Assembly: GCF_902150065.1 (NCBI RefSeq)
Contig: NC_043986.1
Span: 12,113,890 to 12,177,889 of the forward strand
From: Myripristis murdjan
Taxonomy: Eukaryota; Chordata; Actinopteri; Holocentriformes; Holocentridae
Reading direction: 5' to 3'
Length of the DNA stretch: 64,000 nt
Part shown: in pieces, positions 27,501 through 49,000 of the stretch
How positions within the stretch are numbered: position 1 is the first letter of the stretch
Layout: every line of letters starts with the position of its first letter
Position numbers and translations under genes: made by a program
The notes under the pieces: generated by a model
Databases searched by the model: none
What the model saw: only the letters and a program-made list of their open reading frames with translations
What the model was told of the DNA's origin: nothing

Positions 27501-28627
27501 GCTTCATGGTTTGACATTGTCACTTTCCACCTGCCAGAGATCCACCCCCTTTGGCAAAAGCGCTGGCCTGACAAGAACAGCTGCCAGTAACAATATGCTT
27601 CCCCATGCCTCGTTATACAGATTACAACACAGTCTCATCTATGTGCCAAACGGGGTTAGACCTCTAGCTAAAATAGCTAACACACCAATTTACTGTGCAA
27701 CTTGTCACTGTTAAGGCACATGGCCACAATGCACGCTTCTGTACTGCAGGCCGTGGCGAGCCAGCTGAGGTCAGCTGACTCCGCTGTGTAGCATAGGCCA
27801 GGTATTTGCAACGCATGTCATAATGCTAGCTAGCTAGCGGCGCTGCGCGATTAGCTAGTCGGGTGATGTTAGCAGACTTGAATGGATATTGATCCATCTG
27901 CTAATGATCGATGCGTCGATCACGAACAGTGGCTTCAACACAAACCCCAATCGCTGCTTCCCAACTTGAAAACTACGATGATTTCACAGTAGTGTCATAA
28001 CTTGAGCTAATGATTACTCAGCAAACTACTTAATGAGCTTGCTTGCTCCACTGGCAGGCTAAGCTAGCGTTAGCCGTAAGAAGGAGCTGCTGGGGAGCTC
28101 TTGGCTAACGATAACTTGTTAACATGCTCGCCCCGGCTGCCTTTAGTGCTCATAATAATGCAAGCGGCTGTCGTATGTGGCATGTTTTACACCGCTTGTG
28201 TGTGTGATTGCTTTACTTGATAACTATGATCATCTCGCTTTAAAACCCAACTCCGTCGGATTAAAACTTCAATTAGCAAAGTTGCTCGGGCTATTCCACA
28301 AAACTGCAATAAATCGACAGCCTGGTTAAAGTGATAAAAATGTGATTTGGTTGGGTGAAGTGTCCAAATGAAACGACGCATAGCACACAGAGGGGGGGCG
28401 GCTGCAAAGCAATCCGGCCCGGTGGGTGCAACAGCAAACAATTATGGTGGTTAACAGGTTTCCGAGTCGTGTAGCTCAAAGCTAGCTTGCTAAAGAAGGC
28501 CGCAACTCACCATGCCGCCTGACCCTCCCTCGGTCCCCAGCGGAGCCTCGTCCTTCCCACCGGTCTTCGGTCCCGGATCAGCCTCCTCCTGCAGCAGCGG
28601 CGGCTCTCCGCCCTGGTCTGAACTCAT
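15539..28627 (-). CDS. larp4: larp4, La-related protein 4
   Basis: Cytoplasmic RNA-binding protein that binds poly(A) and PABPC and protects mRNA tails. Coding exons: 28627-28511, 25572-25455, 25025-24867, 23840-23756, 23649-23513, 22061-21958, 21862-21752, 21600-21547, 21438-21229, 20087-19984, 17959-17738, 17217-17163, 17066-16908, 16805-16669, 16553-16355, 15931-15539; 787 residues, all phases fit. A PAM2w motif ([13 protein letters not shown], Trp54 in place of the usual Phe) lies at about 44-58. The La motif spans about 143-222 ([20 protein letters not shown]) and the RRM about 226-305 ([15 protein letters not shown]). Further LARP4 signatures are [38 protein letters not shown] and a C terminus ending PPVSPK. 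The larp4-type motifs argue against larp4b. The start MSSDQ is chosen over an in-frame ATG 55 codons upstream that would add an unfamiliar N terminus. Introns carry several repeats listed separately. Confidence 0.95.
16041..16231. repeat. intronic direct repeat, copy 1
   Basis: About 190 bases in the last larp4 intron that recur at 18898-19083 in the same orientation. Shared blocks include CAGATCTCATAATCTGAACG, GGACAGGAGTGA, CCTGACTTTGGTG, a GA-rich middle of differing length and CCCTCTATGCGC. I do not recognise the family. Confidence 0.8.
17291..17634. mobile_element. GGGCTGGGCGATAT-type MITE, copy 1
   Basis: Starts near GGCTAGGCAAAATATT and ends TATCGCCCAGCTCTA. This is a copy of a fish non-autonomous inverted-repeat DNA element also present at 18198-18508 and 45620-45910. 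Shared internal blocks are the tract around CTGGTTTGAAAGGCTGCATT and the stretch TTTGTCCATATCGCCCAGC. It lies in a larp4 intron. The terminal repeats are eroded. Confidence 0.7.
18198..18508. mobile_element. GGGCTGGGCGATAT-type MITE, copy 2
   Basis: Best preserved of three copies: it opens with TAGGGCTAGGCGATA and closes with TATCGCCCAGCCCTA, an imperfect 15-base terminal inverted repeat. The flanking TA could be a target duplication, but this is too short to assign a superfamily. It lies in the larp4 intron next to that of copy 1. Confidence 0.8.
18898..19083. repeat. intronic direct repeat, copy 2
   Basis: Partner of 16041-16231, in a different larp4 intron and the same orientation. The ends match well while the purine-rich centre has changed by small insertions, including a (GGA)n run at about 18999-19017. 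Confidence 0.8.
20435..20575 (+). pseudogene. C-terminal transposase remnant, IS630/Tc1-mariner-like
   Basis: On the plus strand, antisense to larp4 and inside its intron, 47 codons read [20 protein letters not shown] then [25 protein letters not shown] and a stop. This matches the C-terminal signature of the HTH-plus-DDE transposase class common in insects and some fish (I(T/V)xAIxTI...TWxEIDYRLDVxRATxGAHIE). The 46 residues and the stop are intact, but the upstream sequence holds no continuing frame and no DDE motif, so only the 3' end of the element survives. The sequence after it is AT-rich with AATAAA-like words. Family assignment is from motif memory. Confidence 0.65.
22169..22461. mobile_element. 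TTAA-flanked MITE (piggyBac-like)
   Basis: The left end TTAAAGGAACACCCTAGCTT and the inverted right end TTAAAGGAATGCTCCCAATG, each followed by TTTTGGGCA or near it, form terminal inverted repeats of roughly 27 bases around a 293-base non-coding body. The TTAA at both outer edges fits the target site of piggyBac-type elements. It sits in a larp4 intron between the exons encoding the La motif and the RRM. Confidence 0.7.
25573..28510 (-). other. larp4 intron 1, no genes seen
   Basis: Large first intron. It contains a GC-rich patch near 26895-26990 (gctagcgggtccgg...cggaccggaccc) and CpG-rich sequence towards exon 1 (27.7-28.5 kb). I saw no recognisable exon, RNA or intact element. The short open frames here look random. 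Confidence 0.45.
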
Positions 28628-29060
28628 CAGCCGCTCCTGACTCACGTCTACCCCGTCTCGTTCTCCCGGCCCCCCGCTTGCCACCACCGACTCTTCTTGT
28701 CGAAATACCGGCTGTGTTGAGCAGTCAGTCCGATGCGCTCCTGTTCCGACTGGGTTGGCCAGCAACACACTGAAACTAGCTAGGGTTAGCACGTATGCTA
28801 CACACTTAGCTCGGTGTGAATCAACGAAACGGGCTAACGTCAGCTAGCTGAATGAATCAAACTTGGCCGCTGGGATACTAGATGTGTAAATGATGCCAAA
28901 CCATGACGCTCCTTAGATCATCGTCCCTAGCAGCGTTTCATCCAGTATTTCCACACACTCCGGGTTCGTGAGGCGCATTCCTAACCGGGCGACCGAAGCG
29001 GACACTGGGGACACGCAGCTCTCCTCGGCGCAGGCAGACGGTCCGCCGACGTCCCGGCTG
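28511..29060. promoter_or_regulatory. CpG-rich larp4 promoter and 5' end
   Basis: The stretch covering the larp4 start-codon exon and the 430 bases upstream is visibly richer in CpG than its surroundings (for example gaccgaagcggacactggggacacg at 28992-29016). It has no TATA box in the expected place. This is the expected pattern for a housekeeping vertebrate promoter, but the start site is not defined. Confidence 0.55.
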
Positions 29061-29404
29061 GCATTGCGAGTTCTGGATGACCTCTCAAGAAAACCGTTTC
29101 CCTTTCCTGTTGGGTAGAGTTTTTTTTTTTTTTTTTTTTTATCGCTTTTGTATACTAGTCAACACTTGCTCTCTGCGTTGTGTGAAAGCATACGTGTATA
29201 TAAAAAATAAGCAAATAAATAAAAATAAATATCCTCGCGGTTTATTTCAATCACAACTGATTTCAAACTTAAACTTACAGAAACTTTTACTTTGGAGGGC
29301 GAGATGCAGTTTTACCGTGTAGATCACTTTTTGGCAAATACACCACTGATTACTGCGACGGTTTATTAGGACCATTGTAGGACGAAAAAAAAAAAAAAAA
29401 ATAC

Positions 29405-29806
29405 AGAGCCCGGGGAGTGGAGGAGGGTAATAATCTGAGGGAAAAAATCAGAAATTTCAAGATTAAAGTTGTAAATTTATGGAAAAAATCGAATTTTTCA
29501 TGAGGTTAAAGTGGTAAATTTGTAAGAAAAACCCCCCCACAAATTTATGAGGAAAACACTCAGAAATTTTGAGATTATAAAGGCACAAATTTGCAAGAAA
29601 GAACACAAATTCTGAGATTTAAGATGTAAATTTATCAAAAAAAAATTACAATTAGGAGATTATAAAGTTATAAATTTATGAAAAAAAAACCTCAGAGAAA
29701 TAGTTCTAATATTGTAAATTTCGAGTTTTTATTATTATTATTATTATTATTTGTTTTTTTTTTTGTTTTTGTTTTTCTTGGAATATTACCCCTCTCCCCC
29801 GGCTCC
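29405..29806. mobile_element. inverted-repeat element with minisatellite core
   Basis: The left edge GAGCCCGGGGAGTGGAGGAG then GGTAATA pairs with the inverted right edge GGAGCCGGGGGAGAGGGGTAATAT, giving imperfect terminal inverted repeats of about 25 bases. The interior (about 29430-29720) is a degenerate tandem array with a unit of roughly 45-50 bases built on GAGATTAAAGTTGTAAATTTATG, in six or so diverged copies. No coding capacity. I read it as a non-autonomous DNA element whose body is a minisatellite. Confidence 0.7.
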
Positions 29807-31194
29807 ATATATATATATATTTTTTTTTACCTACAATGGCACTAATCTGCTGTCGCAGATTTCTGTGTGGCTGCTAACATTTTTGTGATTACAAGCAAAC
29901 AACGTCTCAAAAGAAGCCTGAACTGGGGTGAAACTACATGAGCTGGCCAGGGGATGCTGCCACATGGTTTTGATAGTAGATTTGCATCGCTGAAGACGAG
30001 CAGAGGCCACCTGAACAGCAGCCTGTGTAGCTTATGGTATATCGGTATATCTTGTGAAAATGACCAGCAATCTATGCCCAATTCATTACCAGTGCAGATA
30101 ATTTTTCTAAAATTAAACCTTGCTTCTGATTAAGCCCTGCCACATCCCACTGCGAGAGCCACAGACCTGGGGTTATGTGCTGATAAAGATTATAGTGGTT
30201 ATAGAGGATTGGGATAATTACAAGCTGTTTTAATTAATAGGCCTATTCCTCCTGTGAGGCAAGATAGGAAGACATGAAGGGGAAATCTTTTGATGCAATC
30301 ACTTTTTTTTGTCAAACTTGAAATGCAATCAGGATTGAGTGATAAGCCACTGAAAACAGTCGGCTTATCCCTAGAAGGCTGTTCATAGAGAAGTCACACG
30401 CTAATACAGAGACAATTAGCAAATCTTATTTGGATTATCAAGCAGCAGATAAAGATGGCTCTATTGCTTACAATCCTTTGACTACAGAAAAGTGCAGCAT
30501 GTTTGTAATGGGTTTCTGATTATGATTCAGTGACTGGCATGCATCATGACATGTTTCTATTTAACAGTATGCATGCCACACAGGCCTTTGAAGAAATGCA
30601 TCAGTGAGTGCTGATTTATGTTAATTAATAACTGATTTATTACACCAAACACCTGCGGATAAAGCAGCCACTGATAAGGTTGCCCTTGTGTTTGGCTCAA
30701 GGCCTGAAACTCTGAGCGATGTTTGTCCGACAAACTGGAAAAACATCAGCACCCATTACACTCTCAGACACTGGTGGGAGCACATTCCTCGGTTACCTGA
30801 CATGAATATGGGCCCTTTACAGGAGCTGTGTGGGAGTGGCACGTGCTTCCCTGCAAGCAATACATCAAACACTGTCTCACCGCAAGAGGCAAATCTACTT
30901 ATTTAAAGAGAAGAATAAGCCCAGGGGGTTAATTTTGGATGCTTGTGAGATGATTAATGAGATATAGGGGACAAAACTGTACCAATATAATGTCTATTTT
31001 TTCTTTTTTCTCTATCTTTTTCTTTTTTTGCACATCCTTGTATTCCTACTCTACCTCATTGTACTAATGTATATTGTATGTTATGCTATGTTTCTAATTT
31101 TTATTTATTATAGTTACAGTGTACTACTCTGTAGAAATATTTTATTATGTTTATAGTGTGTGCAAAGATTTTTTTCTCATTTTATATATATATC

Positions 31195-31221
31195 TGTGTG
31201 TGTGTGTGTGTGTGTGTGTGT
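31195..31221. repeat. (TG)n microsatellite
   Basis: Uninterrupted TG dinucleotide run in intergenic sequence between larp4 and pfkm. Confidence 0.9.
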
Positions 31222-31892
31222 ACGTGTGAATTATTGAGTAGCTTTAATCCCTGATCCCTCTCTTGAACATGCCTATGAACAGTGTCAGCCCTGTCACATG
31301 CTATAACAATGACATTGTCATGCAGAATGTATAGTTTCTGTCACCTGACTGGTATTCTTCACCTGTTTTTCTCCGTCACACCTCTGTACTGTTCAGCCTG
31401 AATCACAGCTACAAGGTCAAGACAAGGTCACGTCCTTTTCACGTGAATAGCCTATTTAAGGGGAGCTGCACTTTAAATTTGTGTCCATTAAGTGTCTGAA
31501 CCGTACAGGTTTTTTATATGGCATCATGGTTTCACAGGCACTGAATGCAAAGTGGGAAAAAAGATAACTTGGGTGATTATATCCATCTCTGAGTAAAATT
31601 CATGTCTTTAAGTGAATATAAATCAGCAAATAATGACAAAAAATATTTACTGAAATTGAAAATTAAAAAAGTGTACCTGTATCTGCTGCAAAATCAATTC
31701 ATCGAACATAATTTGGGAGGGAAAGGTGGAAGTGCGGGGAAATGCTGAATTCTGTTAGAAAGTCCACATGAAGTATGAGATAGGAAAATGGAAAGGTAGT
31801 TTGACAGAAGCAAGTATTTTTAATGGAACAGAAAATTGCTCTTATTCGTCTATCCACTCCTTGGGAGCAGACGGGAGATCTGTCTCAGACTC

Positions 31893-42649
<10,757 letters not shown>

Positions 42650-42775
42650 GATTCTTGAGGAGCCAGACACAGCGGTGGGACAACGATGGAAAAGAAAACA
42701 GGAGAAGGAATGGGAGTGCTGCTACACTTCCCTCACTCTCTGCTTCTCAGGGGAAAGACGAGTGAAGGCGCAAGC

Positions 42776-42781
42776 TTTATA
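42776..42781 (-). promoter_or_regulatory. TATA box of pfkm (candidate)
   Basis: CCTATAAAGC on the minus strand, 127 bases upstream of the pfkm ATG. A start site about 25-30 bases further down would give a 5' UTR of roughly 100 bases within the same exon, with no intron needed before the ATG. Confidence 0.6.
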
Positions 42782-42843
42782 GGCTACTGTTCCAAATCCT
42801 GCCCCAAACCCCCACCCCTGACACCCTCCCTCACTCACTCACA

Positions 42844-42882
42844 CAACTGAACTAAATATACATCAGTCACTGTAAGCACCTG
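42844..42882. promoter_or_regulatory. candidate muscle-type elements upstream of pfkm
   Basis: Just upstream of the TATA box are two E-boxes, CAACTG (42844-42849) and CACCTG (42877-42882), with CTAAATATAC (42852-42861) between them, one base short of the MEF2 consensus YTAWWWWTAR. E-box plus MEF2 spacing is typical of skeletal-muscle promoters and would suit a muscle glycolytic enzyme. Motif evidence only. Confidence 0.4.
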
Positions 42883-43774
42883 CAGTGGACAGTAACAGAA
42901 TGGGGGGGAAAAAAATGAAAACAGCAAAAATATCTTGCAGAAAGTAAATAAATGCATTCACACATTAATGGATTACCACTGGCTTGGGCACACACCATAA
43001 AATAATGTAAAGCATATTAATGAAAGTTAATGGTCACTTTTGGGTTAACTTTTATATACTAGTTATATATTGATTTATACACAAGAGATGGGCCAAAATA
43101 CAAAAAAGCTTGAACTCAAAAGTGCCTGACAATATGTCAAGTCAAAATGTATTATAATGTTGCCTCAAAGGGCTGTACATATAAAAAAACAACAACAATA
43201 AATAAAAAAACCCAGTAATGAGCGACATTAGAAAAACATATATAAATGTACAAAGGTGAGATTATTATATATAAAACATTGTATACAACAATCTGAACAT
43301 TTTAAAAATATGTTAAATAAAAAAAAGTGTGGTAAAATACAAAAATACTCGTGCCTTGATACAGGTGAAAACACACACACAGACATACAGAGTGACATAG
43401 AGCACATATACAAAACTATGCACTCATTCATTCATAATATCAAATTTTCTCATCTTGGTCAATATAGTAGTGGCAGTATTTTGTGCAAGCTGTGATTTGC
43501 AAAGAAAAGGGTATTACAATGTTCATACATAGATAAGAAAAAGCATGAACAAGTGTCTCAGCATCAGTCATATCGGAATAAGAACTGGATAATCTTGGCA
43601 ATATTTTGTAAATGGTAATATGCAGTCTCTGTAATATTGTTGATATGCTTTTCAAAAGAGAGATTAGGATCAAATAGGACACTGGGATCGTTTGATGTCT
43701 AATGGGCATTCTTCGAGCTTCACCAGCTGATGACAGGCGTCAGGTTTAATGGAGATGTAAAGGGGAGTATCATA

Positions 43775-44420
43775 GATAGATAGATAGATATACTTTATTG
43801 ATCCCAACCAGGGAAATTCTGAAAATTCATCTGCTTAGGAATGAAAACCTAGTTTGTAAAGACTGATTAATGTAACAAGTGGCAACATGAAAATAGAGAA
43901 GAGACAAGGACCAAGGACAGATCCCTGTGGCACACCATAACTGACCTTAATGTGTAAGTGAGTTGTGTAAGAGAAGTATGATCTAAACCAGGAGAGAGCA
44001 GGGTCTGTGAGACCAATATAACTTTCTAGGTGATCTAAGAGCACCAATATTGAAACCGTGCCAGAGTCCTAAGCCAGTAGTAAATCATTTATCACTTTTG
44101 CCTGAACAGTTTCTGTGCTGAGGAATTTTCTGAAGATGAAGTTCATACAGATTACTGGATGAAAGGTGATCTGTGAGTTGCTCAGAGTTTTGAAATGAAT
44201 GGCAGATTTGTGATTGTTCTGCAACTACTGATCAAATCAGGGTGAAGGTTATGCAGTGAGTTTTTATTTAAGTGTCCACTCTCATCCAGCTGACTCAGTA
44301 GCGGAGCATATTTCAGATAAAAGGAATTCAGTTGGACCACCATCTCTTCTCTCTGGACTGGATACAGTTTCATGTGCGTTAACACGATGCTCAAATATGC
44401 CCCTTGTTACATGTTGTTTC
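43775..44420 (-). mobile_element. decayed LINE fragment (Rex1/L2-like) with 3' tail
   Basis: On the minus strand a broken reverse-transcriptase reading includes ITNLPFISKL, NDLLLA, VLLDHLESYIGL, ALSWFRSYFS and the palm motif VPQGSVLGP...FSIFMLPL, the order found in Rex1/Babar and L2-clade non-LTR elements. Several stops and frame changes interrupt it. The catalytic YADD segment is missing: the homology stops a few bases before it and is joined to the 3' tail (ttccctggttgggatcaataaagtatatctatc). The element is therefore 5'-truncated and internally deleted. The (GATA)n at 43775-43790 is its terminal simple repeat. Confidence 0.75.
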
Positions 44421-44766
44421 CAGAAAAAGGTTTGAACTCTTGGTTTGGCCCAAAAACAATTTAGGGAATGCAAGACAATATGGCAGATCTTGTGTCATCC
44501 AATAATTAGCATCTTTGCACATATTGAGGGGCAGTCGTTGTAACAGCTAGAGTCCAGGAGAAGTAATAGTCATACCCTGAGCTCTGATCCAAGAATGCTG
44601 GAAAATGAAATGATATACACATCAAAATGTATGGAATTACTTTACTGTTAACATGAAACTTTAGTCTGGTTTCTGTTTTTAGTCCAGTGTAAATATGACT
44701 ATACTGTTGACAGTTTAATCATATCAAACAACAAAATCAAAATCATAGAGGCAGTAAAATATATAT

Positions 44767-44772
44767 TTTATT
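44767..44772 (-). promoter_or_regulatory. candidate troap polyadenylation signal
   Basis: AATAAA on the minus strand, about 420 bases after the troap stop; it implies a 3' UTR of about 440 bases. Confidence 0.5.
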
Positions 44773-45189
44773 ATAAACACTGTACATTAAGAACAGGAGC
44801 AATTATCAATCTACACAAGTCTCTAATACGTTGAAATATACAACATAATACATGTCCGAGAGAACAACATTATCCTTATCTATATGTATATGTTTTTAGC
44901 TACAACACTGATGATGGTCCAGAAATGTTGACACATCATGACATCAGGGAGCCCTGCTAACAGGCAGAGCAAGACCAACAATTATTAGAAAAAAAAAAAA
45001 AAATTCAAAAGGTCACACCATTTTTTCTTTTTTAAGGAAAGTATCTATTGGGAGCAGTAACAAACAGCAGCATTCTGTAGAGACTTCATAATACTAGCTA
45101 CAACAGTGTTTTGACAAACATCATTCCTGGAGAAAAGGTTCCTTTTATCATTAATGTAGAGAGAAAAAAAAACTTCCTTTGTGCAAAAG

Positions 45190-46003
45190 TCATCTCTCCC
45201 AGAGTGGAGAGCAGCAAGGGGACGGAGGGTCAGAGGAGCAATCAGAGCCAACTGGGATGAATGTCTGGGAAAACAACGAGGAACACAACAATGCATTATT
45301 ATGTGAAAATGTTTGTCATGCTTTCATACTTAAAAAGGTGCCACATTATATTTAAACATCAATATATCATTGTAAAATAAATGTTGACACTCATCTAGAC
45401 ATCTACAGACATATCTACAGAGTATATCCCCAAAATGACCTGAATCACCTGGTGACTACGTCCCTACACAGCAAATTTTAAAACTCTATAAAACTCTATT
45501 ATTGAGTTATTGTGTGCATAAATTAAAAGTTTGGACTGATGGTGCCACTACAGGAAAGGTCATGAAGTCAGCCAACACAGTAGTGTTCCTGCTCTAGGAA
45601 ATTTGAAAAAAATCACTTGGGATAAAACAATATCATGATATGGTGTAGGTATCGCCTTTTACTGGTTTTAAAGCCTGCATTAAACTGAGGGGACGCAGTT
45701 GTCAGAACTTAACTGTTGTAGCTGTTCTGTTATTTGCCTCTACTTGCTTGGTCATCATATTCTCATTACTGACTGTTTATCAAAAATCTCATTGCGTAAA
45801 TATTGAATGAAAGTACCAACAGTCATTCCTGCAATATCGTCACAATATTGATATTGAGGTATTTGGTCAAAAATAATGTTATATTTGATTTTATCCATAT
45901 GGCCCAGCCCCAATGCTGTGTAGATGCCAGGAGAGTAGCTTGCCGTCCTCACACCAAATTTAATAGGTTAATAACATAATATTAAGATGGCTGATGTAGC
46001 ATG

Positions 46004-46034
<31 letters not shown>

Positions 46035-49000
46035 GATTATTTTTTGGGCATTTTATGTTTTATTCGATAGTCACAGTGGAGAGAGACAGGAAAGGCAGAG
46101 GAGAGAGAGGGGACGACACGCAGAAAGGGGCCCGAGGCTGGATTCGAACCCCGGTCGCTGCGATCAGGACTGAGCCCTGGCACATGGTACATGCTCCTAT
46201 CCAGTGAGCCACCGGGGCGCCCCTGATGTAGCACGTTTTAACATACTATATATTCAAACTGCTAATGCTGTACTCACCGTGGCCTCCTGGAAGTGCAGGA
46301 TGGAGGCGAGAGGGTTTCCACAGCGAGGCCGAGGAAGGAGGAAGCCGGAGGGAGCGGGGGCAGAGACTGAGGTGTAGGTGGCCACCTCCTCATCCATGCG
46401 CAACTCCTCCAGAGGGGGCAGACGCCTGCGCAGCAACGCGACCGCGGGGCTCTGAGCACAGCTCTTGTGGCCAGTGAGGTCTGTAAATACACAAATTCAC
46501 ACTTCTAGCAAGTATCATAGTTGAGATTCAGGAAAATCTCATAGAATATGTGAAAAAAGATACAGACTAAATATTACGTATGAGGAACATGCACATATAA
46601 GACCATAAACTACATCAATTAGTAAAGGAATATGAGAATTTAGTGCTACCTCTGGGGAAACTCAAAATGCAGGGGTTCATGTGCCGGGTTGTGTCTGACC
46701 CAGATGACGTCTCCTCGCGTGCTGGCCCCCCTGGCCTCTGTGTTGATGAAACTGTGCCTTGTTGCTCCAGATGAGCACAACTGTCCTGCTTCTCAAAACG
46801 CGGCACCCTGAACAGCTTTTTGCCGGTTGAGAAAAAAATGACCGACTCTCTGTGCTGCTCTTGGAGGAACGGCTGTCCTGCCGCGCTCCTGTGCTCCTGC
46901 TCTTCCTCCTCCTCCTCCTCCTCGTCCCCACAGGTCCCACTGACCTCTCCCTTTTGTTCACAGTGGGATTCGGGCTAGAGGAGGAAGCAAAATAACAATT
47001 AGTGATGTTATAACTTTGAGATAACATAACCAAGTTCCTTAGATATAGGGTTTTGTAAAGCCACAGTGTTTGCGGTGAACAGCTTACACTAGAGGCTGGG
47101 AGCTGCTTCGCTTGTGTCTCAGGTTCTTTGTCTGTCACATCTGTAGTCTGTTCATCCTCTTGATCATCAAACAACCTCTGAACAATTTCCTGTCAACAAA
47201 CAAGACCAAATCTCAAACACGAAAAAAGTAGCTCTCTCTATATCAACAAAAGTTATGCAACGATGGTAGTGTAAGGTGCAAGGACTTTTGAATGAAAATC
47301 ACCTCCAAATGGCAAATGTTTTACGATGTAGACTGAAGGTTACTGCAGTTATTCTATCTTACAAGTAGTTTTGCGCAGCCGTACTCAGCTTTTGTCTCTC
47401 TTTCAAATTACATCTAAACCACGGCGGTAATTCCTCAAAGGATGCTGACTGGTGCGGCCGTGTGGCTTCACACAGATGCTGTGGCTGGGATCTGCCAGAT
47501 GGTTTTATGAGTCAAATCAATGTGACCTCTTGAGATCAGCTGGATGTCTGAGGATAAAGTACGAGAACTCTCCCCAAAAGATGCAAGAGTAGTGTTATGT
47601 CATCTTAAGATTCTTAACCACCAACTTGACAATCATCAATTCAGATAAGAACCTCACCAGGAGTACCCTGTACAATAAACAAATAAATGAATAAATAAAT
47701 AAATAAATAATCAGGGTTCCCACTGTCAAATGTAAAATTCCCTGACATTTCCATGACTTTCCATGATGTTGAATTTCCATGACCTATTGACATGACATTT
47801 TTATCTCAATGAAAATGTTAAGCACACTTCAGATTTAGAGTTATTTAAGTTTATTACTGTTTTATTCTGAGCACAATGGAAAATAATGATTATGTTTGGT
47901 GAATAACTAGTTATGGATTTTTGTTCCCCAGTAATTGAGGCTATTTAACTCGGTTAACTCTGTTTAATCATCCTCACCATCCAAAACCTTCACCATGATT
48001 ACAATGACTGGACCTCATATTAAAAGTATTCCCACTCCCTCCTCTCACCTCCTTGTGCGGCTGCAGGTCGGTGTTGCAGCCCCGCAGGGCTCTCAGGCTG
48101 GAGGAGCCGGCGAGGGACGTCCTGTGTGCCGACAGCAGCCTCTTCTGAAAACAGCAACGTCATGAGATGGAGAGGTGAGCGTCATTATAGGAGACACAGT
48201 GATATAAACACAGACAGAGCTCTGACGTACGTGTATACTGGCCATAGCAGACATGGGCTGGTGCCTGGTGTCAGGGACTCTCTGTGGGGTCCATTTCTTC
48301 ACTGGAGTTTCTTTGAGCGCCGCTGCCGAGGATAAAAACAGTCACGTGACATCAGGAGTACAAGGATGAAGAGATAACAATGCATTAAGATTCAAGACAA
48401 CAAAGGCGCGGTATCTTACCCACTGATCCTCCAGTTGTCTCGGCACGACTTTTCGTAACAGGAACTCTCTGAGCCTGAGAAGCGAAGCATCACAGTGAAT
48501 GAAACTGCTCCTAAAAGCAATGAGCTGACAGCCAGAAAATACAACCACAGGAAAGAGGACAATGGGATAAAAAAAAAAAAAAAAAAATTATGTCCACTGA
48601 CTGTGTAGATTGAGGTGCCTCTGCCTGATGGACACACTGCGTTCTGGGGTGTGGCCCCCAAGGGCCCCCCAGCCTTTACCCCCTCATTCTGCAGGATGCT
48701 TCGCAGTGCAGCCGGGTCTGGGGAGAACTGCACAGACTTTGCCGGTCCTTTAAAAAAATACACGAGCATATACTCACTCCCTGTGCAAAATCCAGTTCAT
48801 TTACAACAGGTTGTTGGTTATCCAACATTATACAGCACAGAAATACTGACCAAAATGCTCAACGTATGTTCACATTGAAAAAAACATTTTGAGGTTCTTT
48901 GGTTTGTATTTGACTTCTGTTTGGAGTTGATTTTTTTTTTTTTACTCATTTGAATTTATTGAAACGTTACTGAGTCACACATGTTTTCTTTACAGTTCAA

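Larger units (their letters stand above)
29061..31810. other. intergenic region between larp4 and pfkm
   Basis: Apart from the inverted-repeat element at 29405-29806, a poly(T) run at about 29120-29141 and a (TG)n tract at about 31195-31221, I recognise nothing. The open frame at 30688-30906 is not similar to any protein I know and shows no splice or codon pattern of a gene. Confidence 0.5.
42790..44760. other. intergenic region between pfkm and troap
   Basis: It contains the pfkm upstream elements, AT-rich sequence and one decayed LINE (43775-44420). Nothing else recognisable. Confidence 0.5.

Noticed and set aside
30688-30906. 72-codon open frame between larp4 and pfkm
   Set aside because: No similarity I recognise and no promoter, splice or poly(A) context.
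46677-47174. 165-codon minus-strand open frame joining two troap regions
   Set aside because: The first part is a real troap exon; the middle is intron, and the second part reads a neighbouring exon in the wrong frame.
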